Shown: positions 1-9,354, numbered from the stretch's first letter. The stretch is 64,000 nucleotides of DNA from Aeromicrobium sp. Root472D3 (GCF_001426485.1 NZ_LMET01000001.1:544844-608843); one strand, 5' to 3'. Numbers and translations are program-made. Notes: generated from the letters alone by a model not told the origin.

Positions 1-1128
1 CGTCGGCGGCGGCGGCTCGTCGGAGTCGAACGCCCCGGTGAACCACAGCACGCCGGCGATCGCCGCGATCAGCACGACCGCGAGGGCGCCGATCGCCCAC
101 CACTTGCCCGACTTGTCGTCCTCGTCCTCCGGATCGGGGGTGGCGCGGCGCGAGCCGGCGGCGGCGCCGGCAGCCGCGGCCGCGACGACCGGGGCGACCT
201 GCGTCGCACCCGGCACGACCGAGGTCGCCGACGTCGGGGCGTCGACCGAGTGACCCGCCAGGACGCGCTCGAGGTCCTTGCGCATCGCGGCGGCGCTCTC
301 GTAGCGGTCGTCGACGCGCTTGGCGAGGGACTTGGCCACGATGTTGTCGATCGCCTGGCTGACGTCGGGGTTGAGCTGCGACGGGGGCTTGGCCTCCTCG
401 CGCACGTGCTGGTAGGCGACCGACACGGGGCTGTCGCCGATGAACGGCGGACGTCCCGTGAGCAGCTCGTACAGCAGGCAGCCGGTGGAGTAGATGTCGC
501 TGCGGGCGTCGACGGTCTCGCCGCGCGCCTGCTCGGGCGACAGGTACTGCGCCGTGCCGATGACGGCGGCGGTCTGCGTCATGGCCGACGACGTGTCGGC
601 GATGGCGCGCGCGATGCCGAAGTCCATGACCTTGACCTGGCCGGACGGCGTCAGCATGACGTTGGCGGGCTTGATGTCGCGGTGGATGATGCCGGAGCGG
701 TGGCTGTAGTCGAGCGCGCTGAGGATGTCGGCGGTGATCGACAGGGCCCGCTCGGGCAGGATCTTGCGACCGTTCTCGGCGCCGCGCATGATGTCGCGCA
801 GCGTCTGGCCCTCGACGTACTCCATGACGATGTAGGGCACGTGGCTGCCGTGCTTGTCGATCGACTCGCCGGTGTCGTAGACCGCCACGATCGACGGGTG
901 GTTGAGCGCCGCGGACGACTGCGCCTCGCGGCGGAACCGGGCCTGGAACGTGTCGTCGGCCGAGAGGTCGCCGCGCAGCTGCTTGACCGCCACGGTGCGA
1001 CCCAGACGCAGGTCGCGACCGACGCGCACGTCGGCCATGCCGCCACGACCCAGCAGCCCGCCGAGCTCGTAGCGGTCGCCCAGGCGGACCACGCCGTCGG
1101 TGGCCTCGGTGTCGCCGGAATCGGTCAT
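1..1128 (-). CDS. pknB: Ser/Thr protein kinase PknB, C-terminus outside window
   Basis: Membrane Ser/Thr kinase that couples peptidoglycan state to cell-wall growth and division. 376 codons are visible and the gene runs off the left edge. The N-terminal kinase domain (about residues 18-275) has the glycine loop LLGRGGMADV, the lysine in VAVKQL, the catalytic loop HRDIKPANV, DFG, and SPEQ in place of APE. A Pro/Ala-rich linker follows, then one membrane segment (around WWAIGALAVVLIAAIAGVLW). The extracellular PASTA repeats expected of the family lie beyond the window. The start is the ATG at 1128, preceded by AGGAA. It is the last visible gene of the fhaA-to-pknB operon, 43 bp after pbpA. Confidence 0.95.
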   Translation of the reverse strand, partial: MTDSGDTEATDGVVRLGDRYELGGLLGRGGMADVRVGRDLRLGRTVAVKQLRGDLSADDTFQARFRREAQSSAALNHPSIVAVYDTGESIDKHGSHVPYIVMEYVEGQTLRDIMRGAENGRKILPERALSITADILSALDYSHRSGIIHRDIKPANVMLTPSGQVKVMDFGIARAIADTSSAMTQTAAVIGTAQYLSPEQARGETVDARSDIYSTGCLLYELLTGRPPFIGDSPVSVAYQHVREEAKPPSQLNPDVSQAIDNIVAKSLAKRVDDRYESAAAMRKDLERVLAGHSVDAPTSATSVVPGATQVAPVVAAAAAGAAAGSRRATPDPEDEDDKSGKWWAIGALAVVLIAAIAGVLWFTGAFDSDEPPPPT

Positions 1129-1171
1129 CGTGTCATTCCTTCAATCGCTGCGTTCAGGGGGAGTACGTCGG

Positions 1172-2644
1172 TCACTTGCCCAGCACCGCTTCCATGACGG
1201 ACTTGGCGATCGGACCGGCGAGGCGTCCGCCGGCGATCTCGTCGCGGGCGGTGTCGCTGGACTCGACCAGGACCGCGACGGCGACCTCGTTGTCGCCGTC
1301 CTTGGCGTACGACACGAACCAGGCGTAGGGCGGACGGTCGGGCGTCGACTGGGCGGTGCCGGTCTTGGCACCCACCTCGACGTTGGGGATCTGCGCCGAG
1401 GTCGCGGTGCCCTGCTGGACCGTGCTGACCATCATCTCGCGCAGCTTGCGCGCCGTGGTCTCGCTGACGGCCTCGCTGAGCCGCTCGGGCTGCGTCTTGT
1501 CGAGCACGCGCAGGTTGGGCGCGCGCACGGTGTCGATGACGTAGGGCTTCATGACGTCGCCGTCGTTGGCGATGCCCGCCGCGACCATGGCCATCTGCAG
1601 CGGCGTCGCCGCCACGTCGAACTGGCCGATGCCGGTCTGGCCGAGCTGCGGCGGCTCGAGCGTCGTGTCGGGGTTCGTGAAGCGGCTGGGGCTGGCGGCC
1701 AGACCGTCGATCGGGTCGGTGCCGAAGCCGAACTTGGCGGCCTGCTCGCCGAGCTTCTCCTGGCCGATCTCGAGGGCGAGGCCACCGAAGGCGACGTTGC
1801 ACGAGACGTTGAGCGCCCGCTCGAACGTGATGGTGCTGCCGCCGCAGTTGCCGCCGTTCTCGTTGGGCAGGGTGTAGCCGTAGCCGGGGAACTTCAGCGT
1901 CGTGCCGGCCTTGACCTTGTCGTCGATGTCGGTCACGACACCGTTCTCGAGGGCGGCCGCCGCCGTGATGAGCTTGAACGTCGAGCCCGGGGGCAGCGTC
2001 TGCTCGGTCGAGCGGTTGGTCATGGGCTGGTCGTCGTCGGTCGTGAGGTCCTGCCAGGCCTTCTGCACCTCGGTGAAGTCGTGGCTCGCGAGGCGGTTCG
2101 GGTCGTACGACGGCTGCGACACCATCGCGAGGACGGCGCCCGTGCGGGGGTCGATCGCCGCGACGGCGCCCTTGGTGTCGTCGCCGAGGCGCTCGAGGCC
2201 CTCGGCGGCGGCCTTCTGGGCCAGGGGGTCGATCGTGAGCTCGACGCTGCCGCCCTTGGGCTGCTTGTTCGACACCAGGTCGACGACCCGGTTGACGAAC
2301 AGGCGGTCGTCGCTGCCCGACAGGACGTCGTTCTGCGTGCTCTCGACGGCGCTGCGACCGTAGATGTAGGAGAAGTAGCCGGTCAGGGGCGCGTACAGGT
2401 CGTCGTCGGGGTAGCGGCGCTGGAACTTGTACTCGTCCTTGCTCTTGACGCTCTCGGCGACGGGCTTGCCGTCGACCAGGATCGCGCCGCGGTCGCGGGA
2501 GTACTCCTCGTTGATGACGCGGCGGTTGCCGTTCTTGCTGTTGAGCTCGTCGGCCTGCACGAACTGCACGAAGTTGGCGTTGAGGATCAGCGCCAGGAAC
2601 AGCACGAGGCACGCGACGGCGATGTTGCGGATGGGACGGTTCAC
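1172..2644 (-). CDS. pbpA: Penicillin-binding protein PbpA (class B transpeptidase)
   Basis: Class B PBP that cross-links peptidoglycan with its SEDS partner encoded just upstream. 490 aa, the normal length. One N-terminal membrane anchor (about 8-27), then the PBP dimer region, then the transpeptidase. The three active-site motifs are STFK (221-224, nucleophile Ser), SCN (281-283) and KTG (427-429). The gene starts with GTG and overlaps the rodA stop codon by 4 bp (GTGA), so translation is probably coupled to rodA. Confidence 0.95.
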   Translation of the reverse strand: MNRPIRNIAVACLVLFLALILNANFVQFVQADELNSKNGNRRVINEEYSRDRGAILVDGKPVAESVKSKDEYKFQRRYPDDDLYAPLTGYFSYIYGRSAVESTQNDVLSGSDDRLFVNRVVDLVSNKQPKGGSVELTIDPLAQKAAAEGLERLGDDTKGAVAAIDPRTGAVLAMVSQPSYDPNRLASHDFTEVQKAWQDLTTDDDQPMTNRSTEQTLPPGSTFKLITAAAALENGVVTDIDDKVKAGTTLKFPGYGYTLPNENGGNCGGSTITFERALNVSCNVAFGGLALEIGQEKLGEQAAKFGFGTDPIDGLAASPSRFTNPDTTLEPPQLGQTGIGQFDVAATPLQMAMVAAGIANDGDVMKPYVIDTVRAPNLRVLDKTQPERLSEAVSETTARKLREMMVSTVQQGTATSAQIPNVEVGAKTGTAQSTPDRPPYAWFVSYAKDGDNEVAVAVLVESSDTARDEIAGGRLAGPIAKSVMEAVLGK

Positions 2645-4014
2645 GAGATCTTCACCACCTGGGTCTCGTCGTTGCTGTCGAAGGTCGAGATCTCGGGGGC
2701 GGGGCGACGCGTCTGGTCGCTGATGCGCAGGAGCAGGCCGATGATGGCCCAGTTCATGACGACCGACGAGCCGCCCTGCGCCATGAACGGCGTCGTCAGA
2801 CCCGTCAGCGGGATCAGGCGGGTGACGCCGCCGACCACGACGAAGACCTGCAGCGCGAACGAGAACGCGAGGCCCGCGGCCAGCAGCTTGCCGAACGCGT
2901 CACGGCACGTCAGCGCGATGCGCAGACCGCGCTCGACGATGAGCCCGTAGATCAGCAGGATCGCCATGAGGCCCGTGAGCCCGAGCTCCTCGCCCATCGA
3001 GGCGGCGATGAAGTCCGAGAACGAGTACGGCGTCAGCTGCGGGCTGCCCTGGCCGAGGCCCTGGCCGAGGATGCCGCCGTGCGCCAGCCCGAACAGTCCG
3101 TTGATGACCTGGCCGTTGCGGTCGGGGTCGCCGAACGGGTCGAGCCAGGCGTCGAAGCGCACGCGCACGTGGCCGAAGGCGGCGTAGCCGAAGTAGGCGC
3201 CGGCGCCGAACAGCAGCCCGCCGACGACGATCCAGCCCGGACGCTCGGTCGACACGTAGAGCATCACGACGAACAGGCCGAAGAACAGCAGCGACGATCC
3301 GAGGTCGCGCTGGAAGACCAGGATGCCGACACTGATGAGCCAGCACGCGAGGATCGGGCCGAGGTCGCGCCCGCGCGGCAGGTCGATGCCCATGATGCGC
3401 CGGCCGGCCAGCGCGAGGGCGTCGCGCTTGACGACGAGGTAGCCGGCGAAGAAGATCGCGAGGCACACCTTGGCGGCCTCGCCGGGCTGGAAGCTGAAGC
3501 CGAACAGGACGACCCAGATGCGGGCACCGTTGATCGTCTGGCCCACGCCGGGGATCAGCGGCAGGATCAGCAGGCCGATCGCCGCGGCGCCGAACGTGTA
3601 CGTCAGCGTCTGCAGGCGGCGGTGGTCGCGCACCGCGATCAGGATGCCGGCGAAGGCCGCGATGCCGACGGCCGTCCACACCAGCTGGGAGTTGGCGAAG
3701 GCGGCCCGGGCGGGATCGATCTGCTGGCGTCCGATGTCGAGCCGGTAGATCATCGCCAGGCCGAGGCCGTTGAGCGAGATGACCAGCGGCAGCAGCACGG
3801 GATCGGCGTACGGGGCGACCCGGCGCACGATCAGGTGCGTCGCGATGGCCACGACGATCAGGGCGCCGCCGAGCTTGTAGGTGTCGGCCGGGATCGTGCC
3901 CTCGGCGCCCAGGCCCACCGAGGCGTAGGCGGCGATGCCGATGAAGACGGCGAGGAAGGTCAGGAACAGCTCGGCCCCGCGCCGCTTGCGGGGGACCCAG
4001 ACCGGGGTCGTCAT
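2641..4014 (-). CDS. rodA: SEDS peptidoglycan glycosyltransferase RodA/FtsW
   Basis: Polytopic SEDS glycosyltransferase that polymerises lipid II and works with the class B PBP downstream. 457 aa with about ten or more hydrophobic helices. The conserved FQRDLGSSL segment holds the family's catalytic Asp, and GQGLGQG and SFSDFIAA are typical loops. The open frame extends upstream, but the ATG at 4014 is chosen because it overlaps the pstP stop (ATGA) and begins a normal SEDS N-terminus. In this operon position the gene is usually called rodA; ftsW is the close alternative. Confidence 0.93.
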   Translation of the reverse strand: MTTPVWVPRKRRGAELFLTFLAVFIGIAAYASVGLGAEGTIPADTYKLGGALIVVAIATHLIVRRVAPYADPVLLPLVISLNGLGLAMIYRLDIGRQQIDPARAAFANSQLVWTAVGIAAFAGILIAVRDHRRLQTLTYTFGAAAIGLLILPLIPGVGQTINGARIWVVLFGFSFQPGEAAKVCLAIFFAGYLVVKRDALALAGRRIMGIDLPRGRDLGPILACWLISVGILVFQRDLGSSLLFFGLFVVMLYVSTERPGWIVVGGLLFGAGAYFGYAAFGHVRVRFDAWLDPFGDPDRNGQVINGLFGLAHGGILGQGLGQGSPQLTPYSFSDFIAASMGEELGLTGLMAILLIYGLIVERGLRIALTCRDAFGKLLAAGLAFSFALQVFVVVGGVTRLIPLTGLTTPFMAQGGSSVVMNWAIIGLLLRISDQTRRPAPEISTFDSNDETQVVKIS

Positions 4015-5312
4015 GGGGTCCAGACCGCGGGGGTCGCGGCGGTCGGGGTCGTGGTCGCCGGGGCGGGCGCGGTGGGCGTGGTGCTGGGGCTGGGTGCCGG
4101 GGTGGGCGGGGTGATGACGTCGAGCTCCTTGATGGTCTGCAGGGCGTCGGCCTTGCTCGAGGCCTCGATGCCGTCCTCGATCTCGCGACGCTGGAACTCG
4201 CTGAGCGACGTCAGCTCGATCTCGGTCGTCTCGTCGACGTGGCTCAGGGTGATGCCGGGGATGTCGGCCTGGACGCCGCGGTAGACCGCGACCTTCCCGT
4301 CGACGTCCGAGACGTAGTACTGGGTCTGCGACCACTGGTACGCGAAGTAGCCGGCGGCGGCGAGGATCGCCGCGAGCACGACGAGCCCGGCCGTCCACCG
4401 CACCCAGCGCCGCCGGCTAGGCGGTCGGGGGGCGTAGCGCAGCTCCTCGGGGTCGAAGGTCTGCTCACCGTCGGTGCGGGTCGTGTCGGTGCCCGCAGCG
4501 GCGTTGCCGGTGCGGGGACGCTGCTGGCTCGCGGCCGCGCCGACGAGCTGCGGCTGGCCGTCGGAGCACGACAGGTGCTCGTCGGGCTCGGTGTTCTTCT
4601 CGACGAACTCGGCGATCACGACGGTGACGTTGTCGACGCCGCCGCCCTCGAGGGCCAGGCGGATGAGCTCGGTCGCGGCCATGTCGATCGTCTCGGCGCC
4701 GAGGGCACGGGCGATCGCGGGGTCCTCGACCATGTCGGAGAGGCCGTCGCTGCACAGCAGGTAGCGATCGCCCAGCACGGGCTGCACCCAGCTGAGGTCG
4801 GCGCCGTTGTCGTCGCGGCCCAGCATCGCGCGCAGGATCAGCGAGCGGTGCGGGTGCGTGCGCGCCTCGGCCTTGGAGATGCGGCCCTCGTCGATCAGGC
4901 TCTGGACGAAGGTGTGGTCGGTGCTGATCTGCTGCAGGTCGTTGCCCCGCAGGCGGTAGACCCGCGAGTCGCCGATGTGCGCGAAGGCGAACTTCTCGCC
5001 GTCCCACAGCAGGGCGTCGAGCGTCGTGCCCATGCCCTCGACGGCGGGGTCGCGGGCGATGATGTCGGCCAGGCGCTGGTTGGCGTCGATGACGGCCCGG
5101 TCGAGGGCGTCGATCGCATCGATGTCGAGGTCGCGGTCGAGCTGGCGGATGACGTGGAGCGTCTCGGACGAGGCGATCTCGCCGGCGGCGGCACCGCCCA
5201 TGCCGTCGGCGATGACGAGCAGGTGGTCGCTCGCGTAGCCGGAGTCCTCGTTGTCGGCGCGGCGCAGACCCGTGTCGGTCAGGGCGACGTAGCGGTAGCT
5301 GAGGGCGGTCAT
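4011..5312 (-). CDS. pstP: PP2C-family Ser/Thr phosphatase PstP
   Basis: Metal-dependent phosphatase that reverses PknA/PknB phosphorylation of cell-wall proteins. 433 aa. The catalytic domain (1-236) carries the PP2C metal-site motifs RRADNEDSG, ADGMGG (35-40), HIGDSRVY, CSDGLSD and GGVDNVT. A disordered linker leads to a single membrane segment near 305-326, then a short extracellular part ending in a Pro/Thr/Ala-rich tail. It lies 3 bp after fhaB and overlaps rodA by 4 bp. Confidence 0.95.
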   Translation of the reverse strand: MTALSYRYVALTDTGLRRADNEDSGYASDHLLVIADGMGGAAAGEIASSETLHVIRQLDRDLDIDAIDALDRAVIDANQRLADIIARDPAVEGMGTTLDALLWDGEKFAFAHIGDSRVYRLRGNDLQQISTDHTFVQSLIDEGRISKAEARTHPHRSLILRAMLGRDDNGADLSWVQPVLGDRYLLCSDGLSDMVEDPAIARALGAETIDMAATELIRLALEGGGVDNVTVVIAEFVEKNTEPDEHLSCSDGQPQLVGAAASQQRPRTGNAAAGTDTTRTDGEQTFDPEELRYAPRPPSRRRWVRWTAGLVVLAAILAAAGYFAYQWSQTQYYVSDVDGKVAVYRGVQADIPGITLSHVDETTEIELTSLSEFQRREIEDGIEASSKADALQTIKELDVITPPTPAPSPSTTPTAPAPATTTPTAATPAVWTP

Positions 5313-5315
5313 GGA

Positions 5316-5798
5316 CTACTTCTGCAGCTCGACGATGGTCTTGCCGAGGCGCACCTGGATGCCCAGGCCGATCGGGATCGGGGTCGTGATGCGCTGGCTG
5401 CCGAGGTACGTGCCGTTGGTCGAGCCGAGGTCCTCGACGAACCACTGCTCGCCGTTGGTCGCGAAGCGGGCGTGACGCGTCGAGACGTAGTCGTCGTCGA
5501 GGCGGATCGCCGCGTCGGTGCCGCGTCCCAGCAGGATCGGCCCGTCGCCGAGGGGCACGCTCTGGCCGGCGTTGGGCCCGTCGACGATCTTGAGCGTCGT
5601 GGGGTTGCCGCGCGGGGGCTTGCGCGCCTTGGTGCGGCCGACCTTGGCCGGGGCCTTCTGCTTGGCCGGGCGGGGTGTCGACGGGGCCTTGGTGCCGAAG
5701 ATGTCGGAGCGGATGACCGACACGGCCGACAGCACGAACAGCCACAGGACGGCCAGGAAGCCGAGCTTGATGAGGGTCAGGGTGAGCTCGGACATCAC
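5316..5798 (-). CDS. fhaB: FHA-domain protein FhaB (FipA)
   Basis: Phosphothreonine-binding adaptor of the kinase/phosphatase operon, thought to link PknB signalling to FtsZ and division proteins. 160 aa. An N-terminal membrane helix (about 8-30) is followed by a basic linker with KARKPPRG, then an FHA domain (about 70-155). FHA landmarks are LLGRG, STRHA and STNGTYLG, including the Arg, Ser/His and Asn that contact pThr. It overlaps the fhaA stop by 4 bp (ATGA). Confidence 0.94.
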   Translation of the reverse strand: MMSELTLTLIKLGFLAVLWLFVLSAVSVIRSDIFGTKAPSTPRPAKQKAPAKVGRTKARKPPRGNPTTLKIVDGPNAGQSVPLGDGPILLGRGTDAAIRLDDDYVSTRHARFATNGEQWFVEDLGSTNGTYLGSQRITTPIPIGLGIQVRLGKTIVELQK

Positions 5799-6514
5799 GT
5801 CACTTCCGTCATGCGGATGATGATCACGGTGTTGCCCAGCCGGATCTCCGAGCCGTCGGCGACGACCGCGGTGGCGACGCGGTGCCCGTTGAGCACGACG
5901 CCGTTGGTCGAGTCGAGGTCGACGATCGTGACGGTGGTCTCGGCGCCGCTCTGGTGGGTCTTGATCTGTGCGTGGCGCCGCGAGATGCCCGGGTCGTCGA
6001 TCTTGAGGTCGGCCTCGTTGCCGCGGCCGATCACGACACCGGGAGGGCTCAGGGGGTGGCGCATGCCGTTGACCTCGAGGATGACGTCGGCCGACCGCAC
6101 CGCCGTGTCGGTCATGCGCTGGCCCGCGACGGGCGTGACGGCGGCCGTGGTCTTGCTGCGCACCCGGAAGCGTCCGGTGCTGAGGTCGTTGACCATCGTG
6201 AACGTCAGCTCGAACGCGCCGGGCATCGTGTAGCGCTGCTCGACGACGTGCTCCTTGACGAGCGTCTCGAGCTCCTCGGCCAGCGTCGTGCTGAAGGGGT
6301 TGAGGCGTTCGAAGTCGGAGGGCGCGAGCTCGACGGTGAAGTCGTTCGGCACCAGCATCCGGTCGCGCGACAGGATGTGCGCGGAGTTGTCGACCTCGCG
6401 CTGCAGGGCAGCGGCGATCTCGACCGGCTGCACCGCGCTGCGGAAGGCCCGGGCGAACGCTCCCGTCACGGCACCCTCCAGGCGTTGCTCGAAGCGCTGC
6501 AGCACCCCCGCCAT
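5795..6514 (-). CDS. fhaA: FHA-domain protein FhaA
   Basis: First gene of the pknB operon. 239 aa: an N-terminal DUF3662 domain (about 1-120, with FEQRLEGAV and FARAF) and a C-terminal FHA domain (about 150-235) with VIGRG, SRRHAQI and STNGVVLNG. The family binds phosphorylated MviN (MurJ) and kinases, restraining peptidoglycan synthesis. The N-terminal domain is joined almost directly to FHA here, without the long Gly/Pro/Tyr-rich linker of mycobacterial FhaA. The 147 bp between this start and the tRNA presumably hold the operon promoter. Confidence 0.94.
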   Translation of the reverse strand: MAGVLQRFEQRLEGAVTGAFARAFRSAVQPVEIAAALQREVDNSAHILSRDRMLVPNDFTVELAPSDFERLNPFSTTLAEELETLVKEHVVEQRYTMPGAFELTFTMVNDLSTGRFRVRSKTTAAVTPVAGQRMTDTAVRSADVILEVNGMRHPLSPPGVVIGRGNEADLKIDDPGISRRHAQIKTHQSGAETTVTIVDLDSTNGVVLNGHRVATAVVADGSEIRLGNTVIIIRMTEVT

Positions 6515-6631
6515 CTACGGCCGCCTTCCGATCGGATCAATGATGTTCCCTGCGATGGTATCGGGACTCCCCGAAGTGGCGCCTCATCCGTCGTGACCGG
6601 GCGCGGGGGAAACCTATCGGAGATGGCCTGT

Positions 6632-6637
6632 TAGACT
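6632..6637 (+). promoter_or_regulatory. Probable -10 element of tRNA-Leu
   Basis: TAGACT lies 24 bp before the tRNA 5' end. The same hexamer occurs before the HU gene and the DUF5926 gene in this window. No convincing -35 hexamer is seen. Confidence 0.5.
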
Positions 6638-6661
6638 GTGTGACCGGTCCTCAGGGACCAT

Positions 6662-6744
6662 GCGCGGGTGGCGGAATGGTAGACGCGCTGGCTTCAGGTG
6701 CCAGTGTCCGCAAGGGCGTGGGGGTTCAAATCCCCCCTCGCGCA
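6662..6744 (+). tRNA. tRNA-Leu, anticodon CAG
   Basis: An 83-nt type II tRNA. The acceptor stem GCGCGGG pairs with CTCGCGC (one G-U), the anticodon stem CTGGC/GCCAG frames the loop TTCAGGT with CAG at 6695-6697, a variable arm follows, and the T arm is GGGGG-TTCAAAT-CCCCC. CCA is not encoded. Its 3' end is part of a direct repeat found again at 18040, making it the apparent integration site of the neighbouring island. Confidence 0.95.
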
Positions 6745-6785
6745 CAGCACGACGAAGGGCCGGAACCTCAGGGTTCCGGCCCTTT
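6729..6785 (+). repeat. Direct repeat, tRNA end of the island (attL-like)
   Basis: Covers the last 16 nt of tRNA-Leu and its terminator. Bases 6729-6747 match 18040-18058 exactly (19 bp). Bases 6749-6785 match 18061-18097 exactly (37 bp). Between the two blocks this copy has one base and the distal copy has two. The arrangement is that of attachment sites left by integration into a tRNA 3' end. Confidence 0.8.
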
Positions 6786-6787
6786 TT
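6755..6787 (+). terminator. Intrinsic terminator of tRNA-Leu
   Basis: Perfect 13-bp stem (6755-6767 with 6772-6784), a 4-nt loop TCAG and a run of five T at 6783-6787. An almost identical copy lies at 18067-18097. Confidence 0.9.
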
Positions 6788-7037
6788 CAGTTCTGCAGCA
6801 ACTGTTCTGTCACACATGGTGCGGGTAGGAGTCGGCGACGCACTGGTTTGCGCGGACTTTCTCAGCCGGGCCCTGACCGGCACGTCGGTCGCGCGCATGG
6901 CTGCCGACGCGACGACTGGAATGTGTTCCGTTCCCGGAGGTTGTCGACGGGTCTGATGGTTGTCGCCGTGTCGTCATCGCGTGACCGGCTCTTCGCCGGG
7001 GTCGAGCCACCGCGTTGTGTGAACCGGCCCGTAGCCG

Positions 7038-7940
7038 TCACAGTGCCGAAACGACTGTCTGGACCGCTTCGATGATCGCTGTCACACCGCGGCGTTCTTG
7101 ATGGGAACTGGCGGAGTAGATGACGAGGTCGCGGCGGATGTCGTCCTCGAGTCGGACGACGCCGACGCCACGCTCAGGCGATAGTGCAAGCATCAGGTCG
7201 GTCAGCGGAGCAACTCCCAGGCCGGTCGACGCCAACGTCAGGGTGGCGGCCGTGTCGGTCAGCTCATGAGCCTCGATGGGCTCGAATCCGCGTTTGCGAC
7301 AGGCAGCCCTGATGGCCTGGCCCCACACGGTGTGCGGAGGTGGCAGGACCCACGGACTGTCGGCGAAGTCCAGGAGCCGCATCCTGCGTCCGGCGCGCTC
7401 ATCGTCGTGCCGGACGGCGATGCGGAGCTGCTCGGACCGCAGGCTGGTGGGCACCACGTCTGCGGGTTGCTCCACGGGTGCGTCGCCATATGTCAGGCCG
7501 AAGGACACGTCGACCCGACGCCGGGCCACGGCGTCTCCGACCTCGTCAAGGTCCACCTCACGACACCTGATCGTCAACCCGGGATGTGTTGCGCGCACGA
7601 GGTCGATGACCGGCGCCAGGAGCCCGGCAGCAGTGCTCCCCCAGGTCCCGAGGACGATCTCGTCGCGGATGTCGTCACCGACATCGGTCGCGGCGTCCAT
7701 CAAGCGTCGTTCCGCGGCCAGCATCGATCTTCCCTCGGACAGCACGATCCGGCCGACGTCTGTGAGCTCGACGAACCGCCCCGCCTTGGCCAGCACCGGA
7801 CGGCCGACCGTCCGACCGAGAGCGTCCATGTGCTGCGACAGCGCACCGGGGGTGTAGCCCAGCTCGTCCGCCGCAGCCGAGACGGTTCCAAGTCGTGCGA
7901 TCGCCTCGAGGGAGGAGAGATGGACCATGTTCACCCGCAT
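7038..7940 (-). CDS. LysR-family transcriptional regulator
   Basis: About 300 aa from the ATG at 7940; an in-frame ATG at 7928 is also possible, and the frame is open upstream to 8015. The winged-helix DNA-binding domain is at the N-terminus (GTVSAAADELGYTPGALSQH), followed by a periplasmic-binding-like effector domain. It lies 19 bp after the permease gene on the same strand, so it is probably co-transcribed with the hydrolase-permease pair. It may regulate them and the divergent flavoenzyme gene. The effector is unknown; an amino acid such as pipecolate or lysine would fit. Confidence 0.85.
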   Translation of the reverse strand: MRVNMVHLSSLEAIARLGTVSAAADELGYTPGALSQHMDALGRTVGRPVLAKAGRFVELTDVGRIVLSEGRSMLAAERRLMDAATDVGDDIRDEIVLGTWGSTAAGLLAPVIDLVRATHPGLTIRCREVDLDEVGDAVARRRVDVSFGLTYGDAPVEQPADVVPTSLRSEQLRIAVRHDDERAGRRMRLLDFADSPWVLPPPHTVWGQAIRAACRKRGFEPIEAHELTDTAATLTLASTGLGVAPLTDLMLALSPERGVGVVRLEDDIRRDLVIYSASSHQERRGVTAIIEAVQTVVSAL

Positions 7941-7959
7941 GGTCAAGGACGGTAGTCGC

Positions 7960-9354
7960 TCAGAACCCGTCGGCGGTGTCAAGCGACGTTCCGCGGCGAC
8001 CGAGGACGAAGGCAACCAGCAGCCCTGCGGCGAGCCAGCTCAGTCCCAGCACCTTGGCGTCGGTCGTCGTCTCCCAGAGGGCGTAGCCGAGCAGGCCGCC
8101 GCCGATGACCGGCGAGATGCAGTGGGCGAAGATCTTGCGGTCGCTCCCGCCAAGGACTCCGAAGCGGTACAGGACGCTGATGTGCAGCAGGATGTAGGCG
8201 GTCAGAGCTCCGAAGGTCACCAGCGTCGTCATCTCGGCGATGTGTCCGACGGCCGTCAGGCCGATGATGATCGAAAGCACCGTCACCACCGTCAGGGCGA
8301 CGATCGGTACGCCCCTGGTGGACAGCCGAGCGAAGGCGACGGGGAGCTGGCGGTCGCGAGCCATGCTGAAGATGAGCTTGGACGTGGTGGCCTGGGAGAC
8401 GAGCGTGTTGGCGAAGATGGCCACGAGGGCGGAGATGAGCGTGAAGACCGTCTGGAACCACGGGGACACGGCGACGCCCGCGATGTCGTAGAAGGCTGTG
8501 GCGGCCAGGTCCGAGTCGACGTAGGCGTCCGGGGTGGGCACGAAGATGGCCGCGAAGTAGACCTGGGCGATGAACAGCGCGGCGACGAGTCCGAGCACGA
8601 TCATGGTGGCCCGGGCGACCGTCTCGCCACCTCCCTTGGCTTCCTCGTTGAGGGTGGAGATCGCGTCGAACCCGACGTACGACAGGGCGGCGATGGGGAT
8701 GGCGCTGAAGACCAGCGACCAGGAGAAGTAGGTCGAGTCGAAGAAGGGCGTGAAGCTCAGCTGCGCGCGACCGGCTGCGACTGCGACGAGCGCGCCGCCG
8801 ACGAAGACGGAGATCGCGACGAGCTGGATGGCAAGGAAGACGAGGTTCATTCGCGCGGTGATGGAGATGCCGCGCACGTTGATGGCCGCTGCGACGCCGA
8901 CGAAGGGAACGATCCAGACCCAGGATGGGATCGAGGGGATCTCGCTGTTGATGGCTGCGGCGCCGAAGATGCCCAGCAGCGCCGGCAGCAACAGGTAGTC
9001 CAGCAGGATGGCCCACCCGGCGATGAAGCCGATGAGCCGGCCGGTGCCGAACCGTACATAGGAGTACACCGATCCCGCGACCGGGTAACGGGCTGCCATC
9101 TCCCGGTAGCTGACAGCGCTGAAGAACATGGCGATCGCCGCCACGAGGTAGACCAGTGCCACCTGGCCCTTGGAGAACTCGAACACCGCGCCGAACACGG
9201 CTGCCGGTGCGAGCGGGACCATGTAGATCAGGCCGTAAACGACGACATCGCGCAGGCTCATGGTGCGTTGCAGCGTCTGCTCGTACCCGAGGTCCTGGAG
9301 GCGGGTCTCTGCATCTGTGACGGGCGTGCGGGGTGCGTGATCGTGCGTGTCCAT
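7960..9354 (-). CDS. APC-superfamily amino acid permease
   Basis: 464 aa with about 12-13 hydrophobic helices in the APC order and no signal peptide. The first helix carries the family's unwound substrate motif region (GLIYMVPLAPAAVFG), and REMAARYPVAGSVYSY is the conserved cytoplasmic loop after helix 2. It should import an amino acid or amine by secondary transport. It overlaps the upstream hydrolase gene by one base (TGATG), so the two are made together. Given the adjacent catabolic genes, pipecolate, lysine or a peptide or amide-released amino acid is the likely substrate (inference). Confidence 0.88.
   Translation of the reverse strand: MDTHDHAPRTPVTDAETRLQDLGYEQTLQRTMSLRDVVVYGLIYMVPLAPAAVFGAVFEFSKGQVALVYLVAAIAMFFSAVSYREMAARYPVAGSVYSYVRFGTGRLIGFIAGWAILLDYLLLPALLGIFGAAAINSEIPSIPSWVWIVPFVGVAAAINVRGISITARMNLVFLAIQLVAISVFVGGALVAVAAGRAQLSFTPFFDSTYFSWSLVFSAIPIAALSYVGFDAISTLNEEAKGGGETVARATMIVLGLVAALFIAQVYFAAIFVPTPDAYVDSDLAATAFYDIAGVAVSPWFQTVFTLISALVAIFANTLVSQATTSKLIFSMARDRQLPVAFARLSTRGVPIVALTVVTVLSIIIGLTAVGHIAEMTTLVTFGALTAYILLHISVLYRFGVLGGSDRKIFAHCISPVIGGGLLGYALWETTTDAKVLGLSWLAAGLLVAFVLGRRGTSLDTADGF

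Noticed and set aside
1100-2950. Long plus-strand frame of 616 codons opposite pbpA/rodA
   Set aside because: It is a GC-rich antisense shadow: composition is Val/Gly/Arg/Asp biased, there are no family motifs, and the opposite strand holds well-defined genes.
7960-9354. Possible glutamate:GABA antiporter assignment for the APC permease
   Set aside because: Sequence motifs do not distinguish substrates and no glutamate decarboxylase is nearby; pathway context favours another amino acid.
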